Positions 1 through 13,257 of a stretch of 64,000 nucleotides of DNA are shown here, piece after piece. The stretch is taken from contig JAFMSR010000012.1 of the NCBI GenBank assembly GCA_022818135.1, positions 10,077,083 through 10,141,082 of the forward strand, written 5' to 3'. A program made the position numbers and the translations under genes. Position 1 is the stretch's first letter. The number at the start of each line of letters is the position of its first letter. The stretch comes from Saxidomus purpurata. Its lineage: Eukaryota > Mollusca > Bivalvia > Venerida > Veneridae. Under the pieces are notes generated by a model. The model had not been told where the DNA came from. It did not search any database and worked only from the letters and a program-made list of their open reading frames with translations.

Positions 1-780
1 TATAAATGAGTGAACATTTTCATGTCCTGGGGTGAACATTTCAGTATATGACTTGGAGTTGAACATTTCAGTATTGCATGCCTAAACTAAATTTGCACAT
101 GCCAACACAGCCCTACAACCAGTACTTTCAGTGCTTTGATTATGTACTGTTGACTAGTAAACCTATTCTCTGAGATGCTATTTTCGGGGGATTTATTACT
201 TGATTTTCAGTTATCTATAGGCGGGTAGGGTACCTAACCATCGAACGGTGAAAGACCAGTACTCGACCATTCCGTCAGAAACTGCCTTCTTATATAGCAT
301 ACATCTAACAGATGAACCTCAGTCAATGAGAGATTGTAGCAACACTACCCGTAGAGATACACAGTATACTGAAAGTACTATACAGCTAGACGGAGACTAT
401 ATCTAAGTTACTGTTGCTGAACAGAAGGAAGTGCTTATGATTTCTGTTTAGTCGGACGGAAATAACAGAATAAGTGGTTATTTTAATGCAACCAAAATCG
501 TATTAAATGTTGACACACTGTGATTAGTTGTTACTTTTTTTACGGTATCATTCGTGCCTTAAAGTTTTTGCTTACTTAACCTTGCACGAAATGTGAAACC
601 ATATTTAAATAGGCTATCTCTTCATCTGTTGCTAAACAATATGCTATCTCAGTAACTGCTGATAAACAATAAGACGTGCTTATGATTTACATTCAGCCAG
701 ATGACAACCAAAATGGTATTAACTGCTGAAAGAAACATAGTAAGTATTTTTGTTTTTACAGTTTCATTCTTTCCTTAAAT
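1..780. other. Intergenic DNA with a degenerate duplicated segment
   Basis: No gene is supported here. The first 90 bases contain three spaced copies of TGAACATTT(T)CA. The stretch around 410-570 resembles 640-780: both contain a TGCTTATGATTT block, then a CAACCAAAAT(C/G)GTATTAA block, then a T-rich block. This suggests an old tandem duplication with a period of about 235 bp. Confidence 0.4.
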
Positions 781-1084
781 TTTGGGCTCACTGTATTCAT
801 GGCGAATCTTGCGCGATCAGAGTTTCGAGCTGCTTCGTTGTGTTTTATATAATGTTCCGGTGGTTATTGCAAATATAGCTAGTAGGGAGAAATATTACAC
901 ATGTATAAGAAATTCAAGAATAAGGAAATTTACGTCAATGTCTCATACTCTTCAAGATAGATGTTTCCTTTACAGCTATGGTTTCGTTCCGTTTACTTAA
1001 CTCAAATTTCCGTTTAACACCTAATACCTAAGTTGTTTATGAGCATCCGAACGAGTGTCAAACAGTTCTTAAGTGCAAACTTAA

Positions 1085-2250
<1,166 letters not shown>

Positions 2251-2685
2251 TTTTTTTTTTTAAATAATTGAGCTAAAAATGTTAATTAGGGGATTATTTC
2301 GATTTGAAAGGACAAAATATTATCCTCCAAAAAAAGAATAAATGCAACGGATTCATTTTGACGTTGATTTTTTCTTAATGTCAAGGGGCTTAGTATAACG
2401 TCATTTACCATCATATCGGTTACCTATCGATCACTTTGTAAAAATGTTGTTTATTGCATATTCGAAAAATAGGCTTCTTTATATTTACAATATCTTTCTC
2501 TTTATCTCTTTATCTCTTTACCTCTTTACCTACATACATATATATTCCCTCCGTTCGTGCGTTTGTCTGTATGTTTGACTGAAGTTCAATGGTCCTGTTA
2601 CGGTATGTTCAGCTTTAATCTTCATTATATATATGAATGAATTATTCTCTCAGCATCAACTTTTCTCAAAGACTCCATTCCATCA

Positions 2686-2769
2686 ACACTGCTCAAATAG
2701 AAAAGTTCATGCATGCTACCCATTAACCTATTAGACCCATTAACCTATTTGACCCATTAACCTATTTGA
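2686..2769. repeat. Short tandem repeat, about 18-20 bp unit
   Basis: The motif CCCATTAACCTATT(A/T)GA occurs three times in succession. The rest of 2261-3560 is AT-rich DNA in which I see no gene. Confidence 0.6.
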
Positions 2770-3124
2770 TGCTTTTTTAAGAAGCCAACTTGTACATGTC
2801 AAAAATAAAATGTTTTAAACGACGTCATAAAAAGGTGGCTTAACCGTCTGATAACGTATGTAGCATTTCCATAAATAACGCCAATTATAAATACGTTCTT
2901 AAAATATACTTTTACCGTAATTTGTTCGGATACCAATGGCATTCAGAGTCTGTCAGCACCTAATCAAAACATGTATCAGCAACAGAGTAACTTTATCTAG
3001 TTTAAGTGCCATGAAAAAGTCGTTATATACTAGAAATAGTTTTCATCATTTACGTAGCATCGTATTACACTGTAATTAAGGTATTCAACACAAAACAAAA
3101 CACATCAAACAGCATACTCTTCAT

Positions 3125-3215
3125 TTGCCTTTAACATATATAGAATTGCCTTTAACATATATAGAATTGCCTTTAACTTATATATATAATTGCCTTTAAC
3201 TTATATATGATATTT
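3125..3215. repeat. Short tandem repeat, about 22-24 bp unit
   Basis: TTGCCTTTAAC(A/T)TATATA repeats four times with small spacer differences. Confidence 0.7.
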
Positions 3216-3739
3216 ATATAATTTCAGCTTATCATTGCACAAAAGAGAAAATGGACATATGTTATGTTCAAAACGATTCTTGTAATCTGATTATGGCTGT
3301 GTTTTTACAGAAGTGTGAGTATATATAGTTGGCATAACGCGTAAATATTCATCAAAGTGTATGTATAGAGATTATAAATCAACAACGGCAGATTCCGAAA
3401 CGAGTATAATCATCTCAGAGACAAAAAAAGTGCGTGACCCTCTTTTTGTTGGGTCATGTAGTTCACATAGACACTGCAACCTGCAAAACAATTTGCTGCG
3501 GGTCAGTTGCAAAGATAACTTGTACAATAAAGTACAAAACCGTTATATGTTGTCTTGAAATGACAACAGATTCAACACTTGTTTTTTAAATGATGACTAA
3601 GTTCATATAGTTTCCGTTATCCTTATCAAGTGTCATTTATTTTAATTAGTTTATTTGAATGCCTTGTTATGTCCTTGAACATCTTCAACAGCGCCGTGCA
3701 ATATTGTCTATATATCAAGAGTCAAAGATCAAATTCTAT

Positions 3740-3869
3740 CGGCATAACCTGACTGCAGACGTGTTTGTGTTCGGTTTGAAAGGGGAGCTAATATTATATT
3801 CACGTGTCGCAAAAGTGTTTTCCTGTTGCTGTGATTGGCTGATAACCTGTGCTGTTAGTTGTACAAGAG
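3740..3869 (+). promoter_or_regulatory. Probable non-coding first exon of lectin-like gene 1
   Basis: The end of this stretch, TTGTACAAGAG followed by GTAAGAT, is shared with 12404 and 18658, the equivalent places upstream of gene copies 2 and 3. The conserved donor sits 2.8 kb before the start-codon exon, whose acceptor (TTTTCAG at 6654) is also matched in the paralogs. A TATATAT stretch near 3708 could be the core promoter. The transcription start is not visible, so the left edge is approximate. Confidence 0.45.
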
Positions 3870-4127
3870 GTAAGATTTTACAATTCACTTTTTATGCAGA
3901 ATCAAATCAGACAATTAAGATAAACATATAATCAAAGCAGCAACATAATTGAAGGGAAACGAAACTGTGCATGTTGTGCGGTGTATTTCAAGTAATAAGA
4001 TCATGATTTTGTCAGTGTAGAATTTGAATTTGGTCCGTGTGCTATCTCTTGGGTTGGATGAATGTGGTGGTATATATCACCCAACTTTATGTATTTCCTT
4101 GTGATTAGTTTATACTAATTTATTTTA

Positions 4128-4252
4128 GCTCGATTGTGAAGAAAGCTTGTAGCTTATGGAGTCACTCTCGAGTCCGCTTCCTGGAAAAACCAGTACTGGT
4201 GTCATATGAGCAAGTACGGATGTGACCCCAGTGGGGCTCGAACCCGCAACCT
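4128..4252 (-). mobile_element. tRNA-derived SINE copy
   Basis: On the minus strand it carries GGTTGCGGGTTCGAGCCCC, a typical Pol III B box/T-arm. The body (read on plus: AGCTCGATTGTGAAGAAAGC, later AACCAGTACTGGTGTCATA) recurs at 23.4 and 35.8 kb. It lies in the first intron of lectin-like gene 1. It is not a functional tRNA gene, since no acceptor stem or complete cloverleaf is present. Confidence 0.65.
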
Positions 4253-4837
4253 TCTAATTTCAATAAAACGTCTGGCTCACATTGGGTCAGACATTTTCAA
4301 CCATAAACCTGTATCGTTGTTATTATCAACTGTAGACAAAAATAGAACTCAGACAAATTGAAGGAAATTACATGAATAAAGAATTTGAATTTGATCTGAT
4401 TGTGCAAGTGCTTCATAATATATTGACGTCAAAAAGAAACGCTCCCTAGAAAATATGTAATAACTTTTTAATGGGCTCAAAGATTTTGAGTATATTGAGT
4501 CTTGCAAAACCACCACCTTTTTCTCGTGCATCTCGTGTACTTTTAACACATGGTTTTACTGTACAAAATTGCATATACGTATTCGACAGATGATTTACAA
4601 GAAAGAAATCAAAAGAGTTTTTAAAAATATTGAAAATAAAAAAAAGAAAAGGCTAAGTAATGAAAATCAAGCACGGATATAAGGCATGTTGAAATGTGGA
4701 TGTACTCAAAATCACGTGGCTGGACAATTAAATGTGTAAAGATCGACACTTACATGCTTAGTTCAACGTGTTATGCCACAGGGAATTTGGCTGACATACC
4801 TCGCTAAGGTGCGCCTCGTGTAACGTATGTACGTCAG

Positions 4838-5064
4838 GATGATTGCATCCGTCAACGTCACTTACGCAACCGATTCACCACGGCAGAAGCGACGTATTCC
4901 GTGAGTGTGGGCAATTGTGTACGGACAATAAGCCACAACACCGATCGAAACCGTAATAGGGAGCACGGGACTAGCTGTCGGAGACCTTGTCGTGGCATGG
5001 TGCTGACGGATCATCAACGTCGGGAACGTCGGCAGTGAGCGTAGAACACCCACGGGCGGAAATG
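4838..5064 (+). pseudogene. Tc1-like transposase remnant (DNA-binding region)
   Basis: The frame starting at 4838 reads an HLRNRFTTA motif, then REHGTSCRRPCRGMVLTDHQ, then an arginine-rich stretch ending RRQ followed by a stop where this family has Trp-Ala. This is the helix-turn-helix and linker region of Tc1/mariner-type transposases (RLRE-G-RARRP-VG--LT-RHR--RL-WA). The catalytic DDE part is missing. Two in-frame stops (at the expected Trp and Gln) show it is dead. The opposite-strand ORF here is its shadow. It lies in the first intron of lectin-like gene 1. Confidence 0.7.
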
Positions 5065-5376
5065 GTTAATATCGTGATAACTTCTCATTATTGACAATTT
5101 TTATTCAGTAATATTTCAATTTTATCTTTTCTGAATGATTTGGTCTTGATCAAATTATTCTTATTCAAATATGTCTTAAAACTGACGAGTGAAGCGTTTC
5201 TTTTTGACGTCAGTGTATATCATATCTGGGTATTCATTTATTATATTGGTGATGTTTACAGAAATCGTTTCATAAAGACAGAAATGTGATATAATATGGT
5301 CACAAGGGGCCAGACAGACCTGTGTATTCACAGTAAGGACCTTAGCTAATGATAGACTAGCTTTTGTTTTCCAAAA

Positions 5377-5682
5377 TTCTATATAGCTAGAATTCTATAT
5401 AGCTAAATTCTATATAGCTAAAATTCTATATAGCTAAAATTCTATATAGCTAAATTCTATACAGCTAGAATTCTATATAGCTAAAATTCTATATAGCTAA
5501 AATTCTATATAGCTAAATTCTATACAGCTAGAATTCTATATAGCTAAAATTCTATATAGCTAAAATTCTATATAGCTAAATTCTATATAGCTAAAATTCT
5601 ATATAGCTAAATTCTATATAGCTAAATTCTATACAGCTAAAATTCTATACAGCTAAAATTCTATATAGCTAAATTCTATACA
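5377..5682. repeat. Minisatellite, 15-17 bp AATTCTATATAGCTA unit
   Basis: About 19 head-to-tail copies of (A)AATTCTATA(T/C)AGCTA, with one- or two-base length changes and occasional TATACAGC variants that recur at higher-order intervals. It lies in the first intron of lectin-like gene 1. Confidence 0.95.
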
Positions 5683-6508
5683 GTAGGTAAAAGTTGATAA
5701 ATGATGGTGAACTTCGTATTTGAAAAGAAAAGGATACAAATGAAGAACATTAATATAACTTCTGTTTTTTCAATAGAATCTACGCATATTTAACATATAG
5801 ATCTATACGGTGGTTAGTACATTGTCAATGTAATACTATAAAGGTATGCACTTTCTCTTTCAGATTGAGTGAAGTATTGAGTTATTTAAATAAATTACTC
5901 AAGTTATTTACTTTTGCTACAGCCTGAGACAATTTTACAACATTTCTCCTTCACAAAAAAAATATTTATTTTAGTCAAAGAGACATACTTTACTTCATTA
6001 AAACAGGAAAAACAGTGAATGATGTTTCATTGAATTCAAGTTAGTGGATCCTGAGAAATTGCAAAAAAGTGCTATATATACTATATGTATAGCGTGGACA
6101 CGAACGTATATCGAAAAAGTAATCAAAGGGCAATAACTCCGCGAAAAATCAATTAAATAAAACGTGCTGATGATAAGTTTATGTCCCCTTGGCAGTGAAG
6201 CAGTGTATAACGTTTCACTGAAATCCAGTCTGAGGTTCCTGAGAAATAGCCCGAATAGCAACGTGTGACGGACTTCTCGCGGATCACATTTAATAGACAT
6301 ACGGACGGACGAGCGGAGCTCATTATCTAATTCCCCGCCGTTAAGTGGGGGGGGGTAAAATTGTTAGATCGGCAGTGAAGTCTATATGAATGTAGTAGTA
6401 TTTGTAGCAGTGTATAAACTTTATAAAGTGATCGTTATTTATAGCATAGCTAAAGTAACAATATACATCTACTTACTAACTTACCAACCTTCTTACTTAT
6501 ATTTTATA

Positions 6509-6540
6509 AATTTCTTTCTTTCTTTCTTTCTTTCTTTCAT

Positions 6541-6576
<36 letters not shown>

Positions 6577-6588
6577 TATTTATTAATT
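6509..6588. repeat. (TTTC)n microsatellite
   Basis: About 19 TTTC units with one ATTC interruption lie about 100 bp upstream of the start-codon exon of lectin-like gene 1. Confidence 0.95.
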
Positions 6589-6691
6589 TATTTATTCACT
6601 TATTTGTTTATTCATCGATATTTAACATGAATGCATTAACTTGCTCATTTTCAGCATTATAAAACTACCTTGACACTTCACAAAATGCAAG

Positions 6692-9042
6692 ATGACGCTT
6701 GCTCCAAGACAGAAATACTTCCAGTTTAGGATAGATGGAACAGAGAAAATACAAGTAACAATACATAGTCCTCAAAGTACCGGCCAACCTATAAAAAGGC
6801 CTGCATTTGTCGCCAGTACAAAGGCAGTTGATGTAGTCAGATATGAGAAACTGCCGTATACATATTTAAAGGTGACCAGCAGAATTGAGTATTCTTTCAT
6901 TTCAAACTTATTTGATCGAGTTTTCATGTTTCCTTAAATGGGGTGGGGACATAGTCGCCGCTTTGTCCGTCTGTCCGCCTGTATGTCCAGGCATTTCTTG
7001 TCCGAAAAAAATCCCGAAAAAGTATTAAAGAGATTGAGTTGATACTTCATACAGTGATATATGATATGGAAATGAAATGCAGTGACACAAAACCATAACT
7101 CGAGCTAACCTCATATTTTTTTAATTATCCCCCTTATGTATAAAGCTGGCCCGGAGCATAACTCGAAAAATGCGTTAGGAATCATAACTTGCTGACCATC
7201 TCCCTTCATGTAATATGCTTGCCCGGAGTGACTCCATTTTTTCATCACCTCCCTTTATTTTATTAAGTTGTGCTTCATGAAAATCCTGTTCAACTGATTT
7301 AACTGATTTTTAGCACCTTGAAAGAGAATATTGAAAGGAAGTGAAATATTTAACCTTCATATCTTTATCTGGACCTGTGATTCTATATTATTTCCATGCA
7401 TTTGAATTGAAACTCTTTAAGTTATCATTTGCAAGAGCAGAACTTTAGCTTTCGATGTCCTTGTCCTCGTCTTATATTTACATCGACAAGATATTTTTGT
7501 ATACGTACGATATACGTAGGAGAAAACACGTTAACTGGTATGAAAACTCTTTTTTATTTCAGGTACTGCTGCATTCAGTGACACCGCAATATATCTTAGT
7601 TCAACCTAATTCTGTAGAAAGGCTGGTTTCTCGTGGCAAATTTCGTATAAGTAATAAGAAAACCACCAACGTGTTTAGAAATATTGCTTTTGAGTTGGAC
7701 GGTGCACCTTACGGCGAAGTCACTATACAGCACGGCGCTGCGCTATGTCATGTTATAGGATACGAGCAACATCTCCTTCGATATGTCAAGAAAGGTTTAA
7801 TCAAGAGTTTGAAATACAAACAGGTGTTTGATATACACGTCACTGTAGCAAGTAAATACATGGCGAATTCTCCGTATATAGAGGTAAAGACTATAACCCC
7901 TGATATCAGTCTCCAACTGTCTAAAGTTGTTAAAACTAGGCTGAAAAACAGAAAGGGTCAGATAATAGCAAGACGCGTGAATTTGGAGATGAATCTCAAC
8001 AAAATAAAGCGAGGTGAGGACAACATTGAGCAAATCTCAACATCAATCGAGAAAGAAATAGAAAGAATGAACGGGAAAGAAGTTGCACAAGCTATTGCAA
8101 AGAAAGTTGCAATCGTCTCTGATTTACTCGGAGTCTTTGCTGCAGAAAGTTGTCTTGAAAAGGGAGATATCGCAGGTGCTTTTGCTGGGGTTCTTGGTAA
8201 TATTTCTAATCCAGGTAACGTATTTCGGTAAATTATTATAACTATTTAGTGACATTTCTTGCGATATACAAATGTATATAAAAACTTGTTCAGGGAGTGG
8301 AAATATAATTTGAAAGTATTTAACCTTATGTTTCATTGCTTATCTGTGTCGCTTAATTCATAAGAAGCTACTGGTGTTGTGATTAAACTAACTTCTTTAT
8401 CCGGATAAAATTTCAGGAATCACTGCCTCTACTGTCTTTGATCTCACCGTCCTAAAGAAAGAAATTGCTGCATTACATAAGGAAAAGGAAATTCAAATAC
8501 TTCTTCACAACATTAAAATTGCTGAAATTATGGCGCAAAATCGTATAATTAGATGGGAATTATCCCAGATACTTCCAGAATCACCCATATACGGTTGTGG
8601 CAATTTGAAATATTTTGATGAGTCAGACTTAGCAAATGTTGACGATATATCTAAGATTCATGTTAGATACGGGCAATTTATAGATGGCATTCAAGTCGAA
8701 TACCGCTGTTGTGGAATGGCAAATTACCACGGCGGTTTTGGTGGACACTTGTGTACATTTAGTCTGGGTCCAGACGAGCGAATCATCTCTGTGGGAGGCA
8801 CTATTTACGATGTTGAAGGAGAATGGCAACAACTTTCTAGTATAACGTTTGAAACCGACTGTGGTACAAGGGCACAATTTGGAAAACCTATGGGAAAGGA
8901 ATTTTCATTTGACATGACAGATGGCTCATATTTAGCCGCTATCAAAGGATATGACCTTTATCCGGGTAACACTGAAATATATCCCGGGTGGTGTGATTCC
9001 TTCCGATTAGTGCCGGCAATTGGTTTTATTGCCAAGTTTTAA
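6692..9042 (+). CDS. Lectin-like gene 1: novel N-terminal region plus C-terminal jacalin-like domain
   Basis: Three coding exons fit GT-AG rules and conserved phases: 6692-6871 (phase 0), 7563-8214 (phase 1) and 8417-9042, giving 485 aa. Residues about 330-480 form a jacalin-like beta-prism lectin domain: HGGFGG near the start, DGIQVEYRC, then DERIISVGG and a closing AIGFIAKF. Jacalin-like domains, including animal ZG16-type ones, usually bind mannose or other glycans. Residues 1-200 are a beta-rich region I do not recognise. Residues 200-320 are helical and charged, broken by a hydrophobic Gly/Ala-rich segment (SDLLGVFAAE, AGAFAGVLGNI) that could pack in a helix bundle or meet a membrane; that is inference. 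The N-terminus (MTLAPRQKYF) has no signal peptide, so a cytosolic protein or unconventional secretion is implied. The start is the first ATG shared with both paralogs. ATTAAA at 9074 is a possible poly(A) signal. Confidence 0.8.
6940..7270. repeat. Dispersed bivalve-type repeat in coding intron 1 of gene 1
   Basis: The segment begins GGGTGGGGACATAGTCGCCG with a GTCCGTCTGTCCG head, followed by 'CATAACTCGA'-type text. It is a diverged relative of units at 21.9, 38.4 and 51.6 kb. Copies 2 and 3 lack it: their equivalent intron is only 246 bp against 691 bp here. Confidence 0.6.
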
Positions 9043-12000
9043 CCAACTTTTGGAATATGTGCAGGTACAGAAAATTAAAATGATAGGTCAATCATGGATT
9101 CGAAACCGGGCCATTTGACGTTATTGTAGAGAACACTTCGCTGCCAGGTGTTAACAATCTTTCTGTGTTCTAACACTTAATGAGAAAAAAACGGTCATTC
9201 AATTAATATCTTTATCCTTAACTATTACAGTTGGAAGTTTATTTAATTTCGCTTTAGCGATTTTAGAAATGGCAAAATGTGTCTTGCCCAAATACGACGA
9301 TTGTAGTATTTCGTTTTACTTTTAGATATACTGCTCAAAGGATCATCAGATTTGCCTAAAATATTAGTGCTTTAGTATTGAGATTTCCAGTAAAGATAGG
9401 ATTCTTCTTTATGATTGTGAACATGTAACGTTTGGTCCCTTTCAGCAAGTCTGACTATTGAAAAGTCTAGCCAACCTCAAATTTTCAACTACACTTTTGT
9501 TCAACAATGAACAATATTTAGGTATATAAGCATGTATTTCTTATAATATCAAAAGATTAAAATTACACATGTCAACAATGACATTCAAGACACAGCCTAT
9601 AGGCTTATCAGTCGCTTAGTAAATGATATATTGGTGTCTGTTGTGTATTTTGTTTGACAATTAGTATATTGTAACAGGTTCATGGAAATAGCAAGAGTTG
9701 AGTATCATGGTTCTTGCATTCACTCAATGATGGTTATGTCAATGTACTGGAGAAAAATGATTTGGAAAATGTATCTGTGGGTAGCATATAAAAAAATACA
9801 TTTATTTGCGCGTCATCACTTTTCACTTAAACACTTTACTTCTTTAAAACTAGAAACAGAGAGAAATATATTTCCACTACATATATACATAATTCGAATG
9901 CTAATATGAGTGAAATTGATTTTTTTTTCAATTTACAAAAGTGTCAAAATTATTGAGGAAAATCACTGACTATTACGTTTTTACAGTTCGGTAATTACCT
10001 GCCGTTACTTCTATCAAACCAGTTCATCTTAAAGTTTCCTATTTTTGGACGTTGGTTATCCACTGGCAGCAGGAGGTACATTCTTTTGTTGTTTCGGGAT
10101 TACCTGTGTTATTTTAGTTGGTCAATAGATATACATAGTTGTGTTTCCTTGGTTGCCACATTGACTTTAAACCAGTCTTGGTAGGCAGAGAAAATAAACT
10201 ACACTCGACGAAACTTATATGTGTACCGGTAATGTGTTTTCAATATTTCTTTAAACCAATCAGCATTCTATAATCAAATTTGGTGTCGTTTCATTTAAAT
10301 ATCATCCTAAACATTATGAGAAGTTCGAACGGAAGATTGATAGAATGATAAATAAAATTAATAGAGATGTGTTTTACCCTAATTTTAAAAGTCACAAAAC
10401 GATTAATGGAAAAAAGTGCCTAATATTCGCATATATTTGAACCAGCATGTACAATTACGTCAACTTTTGCATAGTTTTACTTGAATAACCCTGTGAAAAA
10501 CTTGTTGGGTTGGAAGAAGATCGATCAAATCGTACAGTAAACTCCGTTTATAACTAACTTGGGACCTTTTAAATTTGTTTGTAATATCCATATATCATTT
10601 TTATATAAAGAAAGATGTTCCTTATGTACAGAATTTCGCTATATCCGGGGTCGTTATATTAGGAGTTTTACGGTATTTGAGATATGATTAAATAAATTGT
10701 TTTTTCCCTTTCAAACTTTGTGCGGTTCAACTGACTTGGAATCCATAATGAAAAGATTTGCAAAAATCTTATGAACTAAGGAAAAAGTAGCTTCTGGGAT
10801 TTGTGCATGCCAATTCTAAAGTAGATATGTCTTTCAGTTCTTTAGATATCTTAACATGACACTTTTCATGAACATTGCGTAACCAGTCGTTTTGTGAGTT
10901 TAAAAATGAGGCACACTTAAAAGTTTCGGCGAGTTTTGTATAGTATGTTAGACAAGTCAACTGTGATATAATATTATTATACAAAATTACATAGTAAATA
11001 TTTGATGGATATATTTCTTTTGATTAAGACAACAATCTCATACACATATGTACACATATTTATCATCTGTGATTTATTATTTTCATCTTTAAGTTATCAT
11101 TGCAGTTAACACTGTTAAGTGCTAGGGAGTGGTTTCTACTCAGGTCCTAGAGGAAGTCTCCAAAGAGTACACCCCAAATGGTTCTGGACCTTATTCTTTG
11201 ACATTGGCTCCATAATCAAAAGAGCAATTCACTGTTCCAACGCAATCGTCCTTTGAAATTTGAGTAGTAAATAAGCCAGAATAATCCGTGTAGCCATTTA
11301 AACGCGATAACCTTTGAACGGCCATAACGTAATAAACCGTATACGCGGGTTAAGACAGGTTTGGCCTTCCATAGAAGTGACAGTTACCGTGAGGAACACA
11401 ATTTGTCTGTATAAATTTAAAGCCTATGCCGACAGCTCCTGAATGTTGAGAGGCCAATGCTGACACTTTAAGACAACCTTCACCTTCAAAATGACATTGG
11501 ACACAATTTTACCTGGTTTGAAAATTTTCATTTTACCAACTTTCGCGTACAGGCCCCTGTGGGATAGTGTTTTAAGCGCGTGCAAATATTTTTAGATAGA
11601 CATTAAGCAGACATGTCATACTCAAACCCATATATATTGACATCTTATGAGAACGCTTAAAATTGACCTCTCGTTAGCATAAAAAAAAAGTCCATGCGCA
11701 GGTTAGAAGACAGGGTGACCCCTGTGCGTGACCTCTGTAGGTGGGCCAATGGAAATTTTACTTTCATGTTACAGCTCAATTTATTTGCTGACGTAGACAA
11801 CACGTGTAGTAAACCGAAAGTAGCATAACGTGATGTACAGTGTTTACAAAAACACATGCATGTCTGTCGAGTGTGTAACAAAATATGCCGGCTGTGCAAA
11901 GGATGAAAGAAACTAGAACTGTCGCCAGTGACTTGTCCAAAATGATACCAAATTTGACACAGATGAATCGGTTCGGTTCATCAGAAGACTAATCTAATAA

Positions 12001-12780
12001 CAATATTTTCGTTGCAGTTGTTAGTGTTGATATTTTCTTCCAAGAGAAATTATAATTTCTTTCCACGAATTAAAAAGGAAACAAATCAACACATCTTTAA
12101 AATAGCAACTATGTTTCCGTAATCCAATTGACAACATTACATGAGTTTCCTTATATGTAAATTGTCTAATTTAATGTCCCCGTTAAGTCCTTGAAAAATC
12201 AAGTGTCATACATCAAAATTATAGGGATGGTGTAAACCGACATACAAGGACAATGTTTTGAAATGTTCAATGATTGCAAATTATATACTTATGTTGTGTA
12301 TATGCTCGCTTTGCCCGATCGGGGAGCTGTTTCTACAGGTGTACACGTTTAGATCCTTCGTGTTGTCTTCCTGACGATAGCATATACTGTTACTTGTACA
12401 AGAGGTAAGTTTTAATGTGGATAAAAATATTCGTTACCTAATGAGACAATTTAGATTTACATATAAAAAACATAAATATTCTAGTTTATCCTGTGGACTT
12501 TTTCAAAAACATATTTTTGTCAAAATCGAGCGAACAGTACACTTTAGCACCATAAAGTAAATATCGGTATACCATCTTTAATATCACTTTTACATCCTTT
12601 CCAACATGCAATGTAATAAATACATCGGTCAAAATAAAGTGGTATGATCGTTGTGGTGATTGTACATACCGGTTATTTATTTTATGTAATTCATATAATG
12701 ATTGTTTAATAACCATAATTTATGTAGTTTATATACAAATAGTTCCCTTTTTTCATTTTCTAAAGCTTTAATTATCTTTT
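9043..12780. repeat. Segmental duplication, left copy (downstream of gene 1)
   Basis: Non-coding DNA that matches 15169-19105 at near identity, apart from insertions and deletions. Differences include a (GT)n insertion in the right copy, about 58 bp near 11240-11295 present only here, and short TTATACA repeats present only in the right copy. It ends with the promoter and first exon of gene 2. I see no separate gene; the minus-strand ORFs of 70-80 codons at 10.8 and 11.8 kb are duplicated along with it and lack coding features. Confidence 0.85.
12282..12404 (+). promoter_or_regulatory. Probable core promoter and non-coding first exon of lectin-like gene 2
   Basis: TTATATACTT at about 12281 could be a TATA element. 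The stretch after it ends TTGTACAAGAG then GTAAGT, a donor conserved in front of copies 1 and 3. It would splice to the TTTTTAAG acceptor at 13221, 36 bases before the start codon. The transcription start itself is not determined. Confidence 0.45.
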
Positions 12781-12891
12781 AAGAGCAATTACATAACGAC
12801 CATCACTGTAGGCTACTATCTTTGGCATTATATATACATCGACAGTTATGTCAAACATGTAATATAATATTAATTGTGGCAAAGTAACAAT

Positions 12892-13151
12892 ACGGGTTTT
12901 TCACAGACCTCTGCGCATGCGCGACATCAATGAATATCGACCGTATTAGCAGTTACACTTACATAGTAGAAATAAGTTAATTATTTAGCAAAATACACGA
13001 TAATCATAGGATTATTCATTCATGATACATCAAAACAGTAATACGCTTCCGTTATCGGGCCGAAACTGCCCCCTCATTCGCCGATCGATAACCGTTTGTG
13101 CTCTTTAACGCAGAAGAGTACGCAAGAACTATAAGTCTGTGAAAAACCCGT
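12892..13151. mobile_element. 260 bp MITE with 17 bp terminal inverted repeats and AT target duplication
   Basis: It begins ACGGGTTTTTCACAGAC and ends with the exact reverse complement. The dinucleotide AT flanks both sides. The paralogous site upstream of gene 3 (about 20081-20092) reads AACAATTCACA with a single AT and no insert, giving a clean empty site. It contains no coding sequence. A 2-bp AT duplication is reported for the ISL2EU branch of the PIF/Harbinger group, which is a tentative placement. It sits in the first intron of gene 2. Confidence 0.85.
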
Positions 13152-13257
13152 ATTCACATATATTTATTTACTTTTTATATGTTCGTTTTCTTACTCATTT
13201 ATTTTATTGCTTCTTTTTAAGATTTTAAAACAGCCTTGACACCTCTCAAAATACAGG

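Noticed and set aside
4862..5053. Minus-strand 63-codon ORF
   Set aside because: It is the antisense shadow of the Tc1-like transposase remnant.
5377..5682. Regular short repeats as a possible CRISPR array
   Set aside because: The units are directly abutting with no unique spacers, and the genome is eukaryotic.
9682..9909. 75-codon ORF downstream of gene 1, duplicated at 15748-15978
   Set aside because: The frame is not conserved between the two copies (different ends after small indels), as expected for non-coding duplicated DNA.
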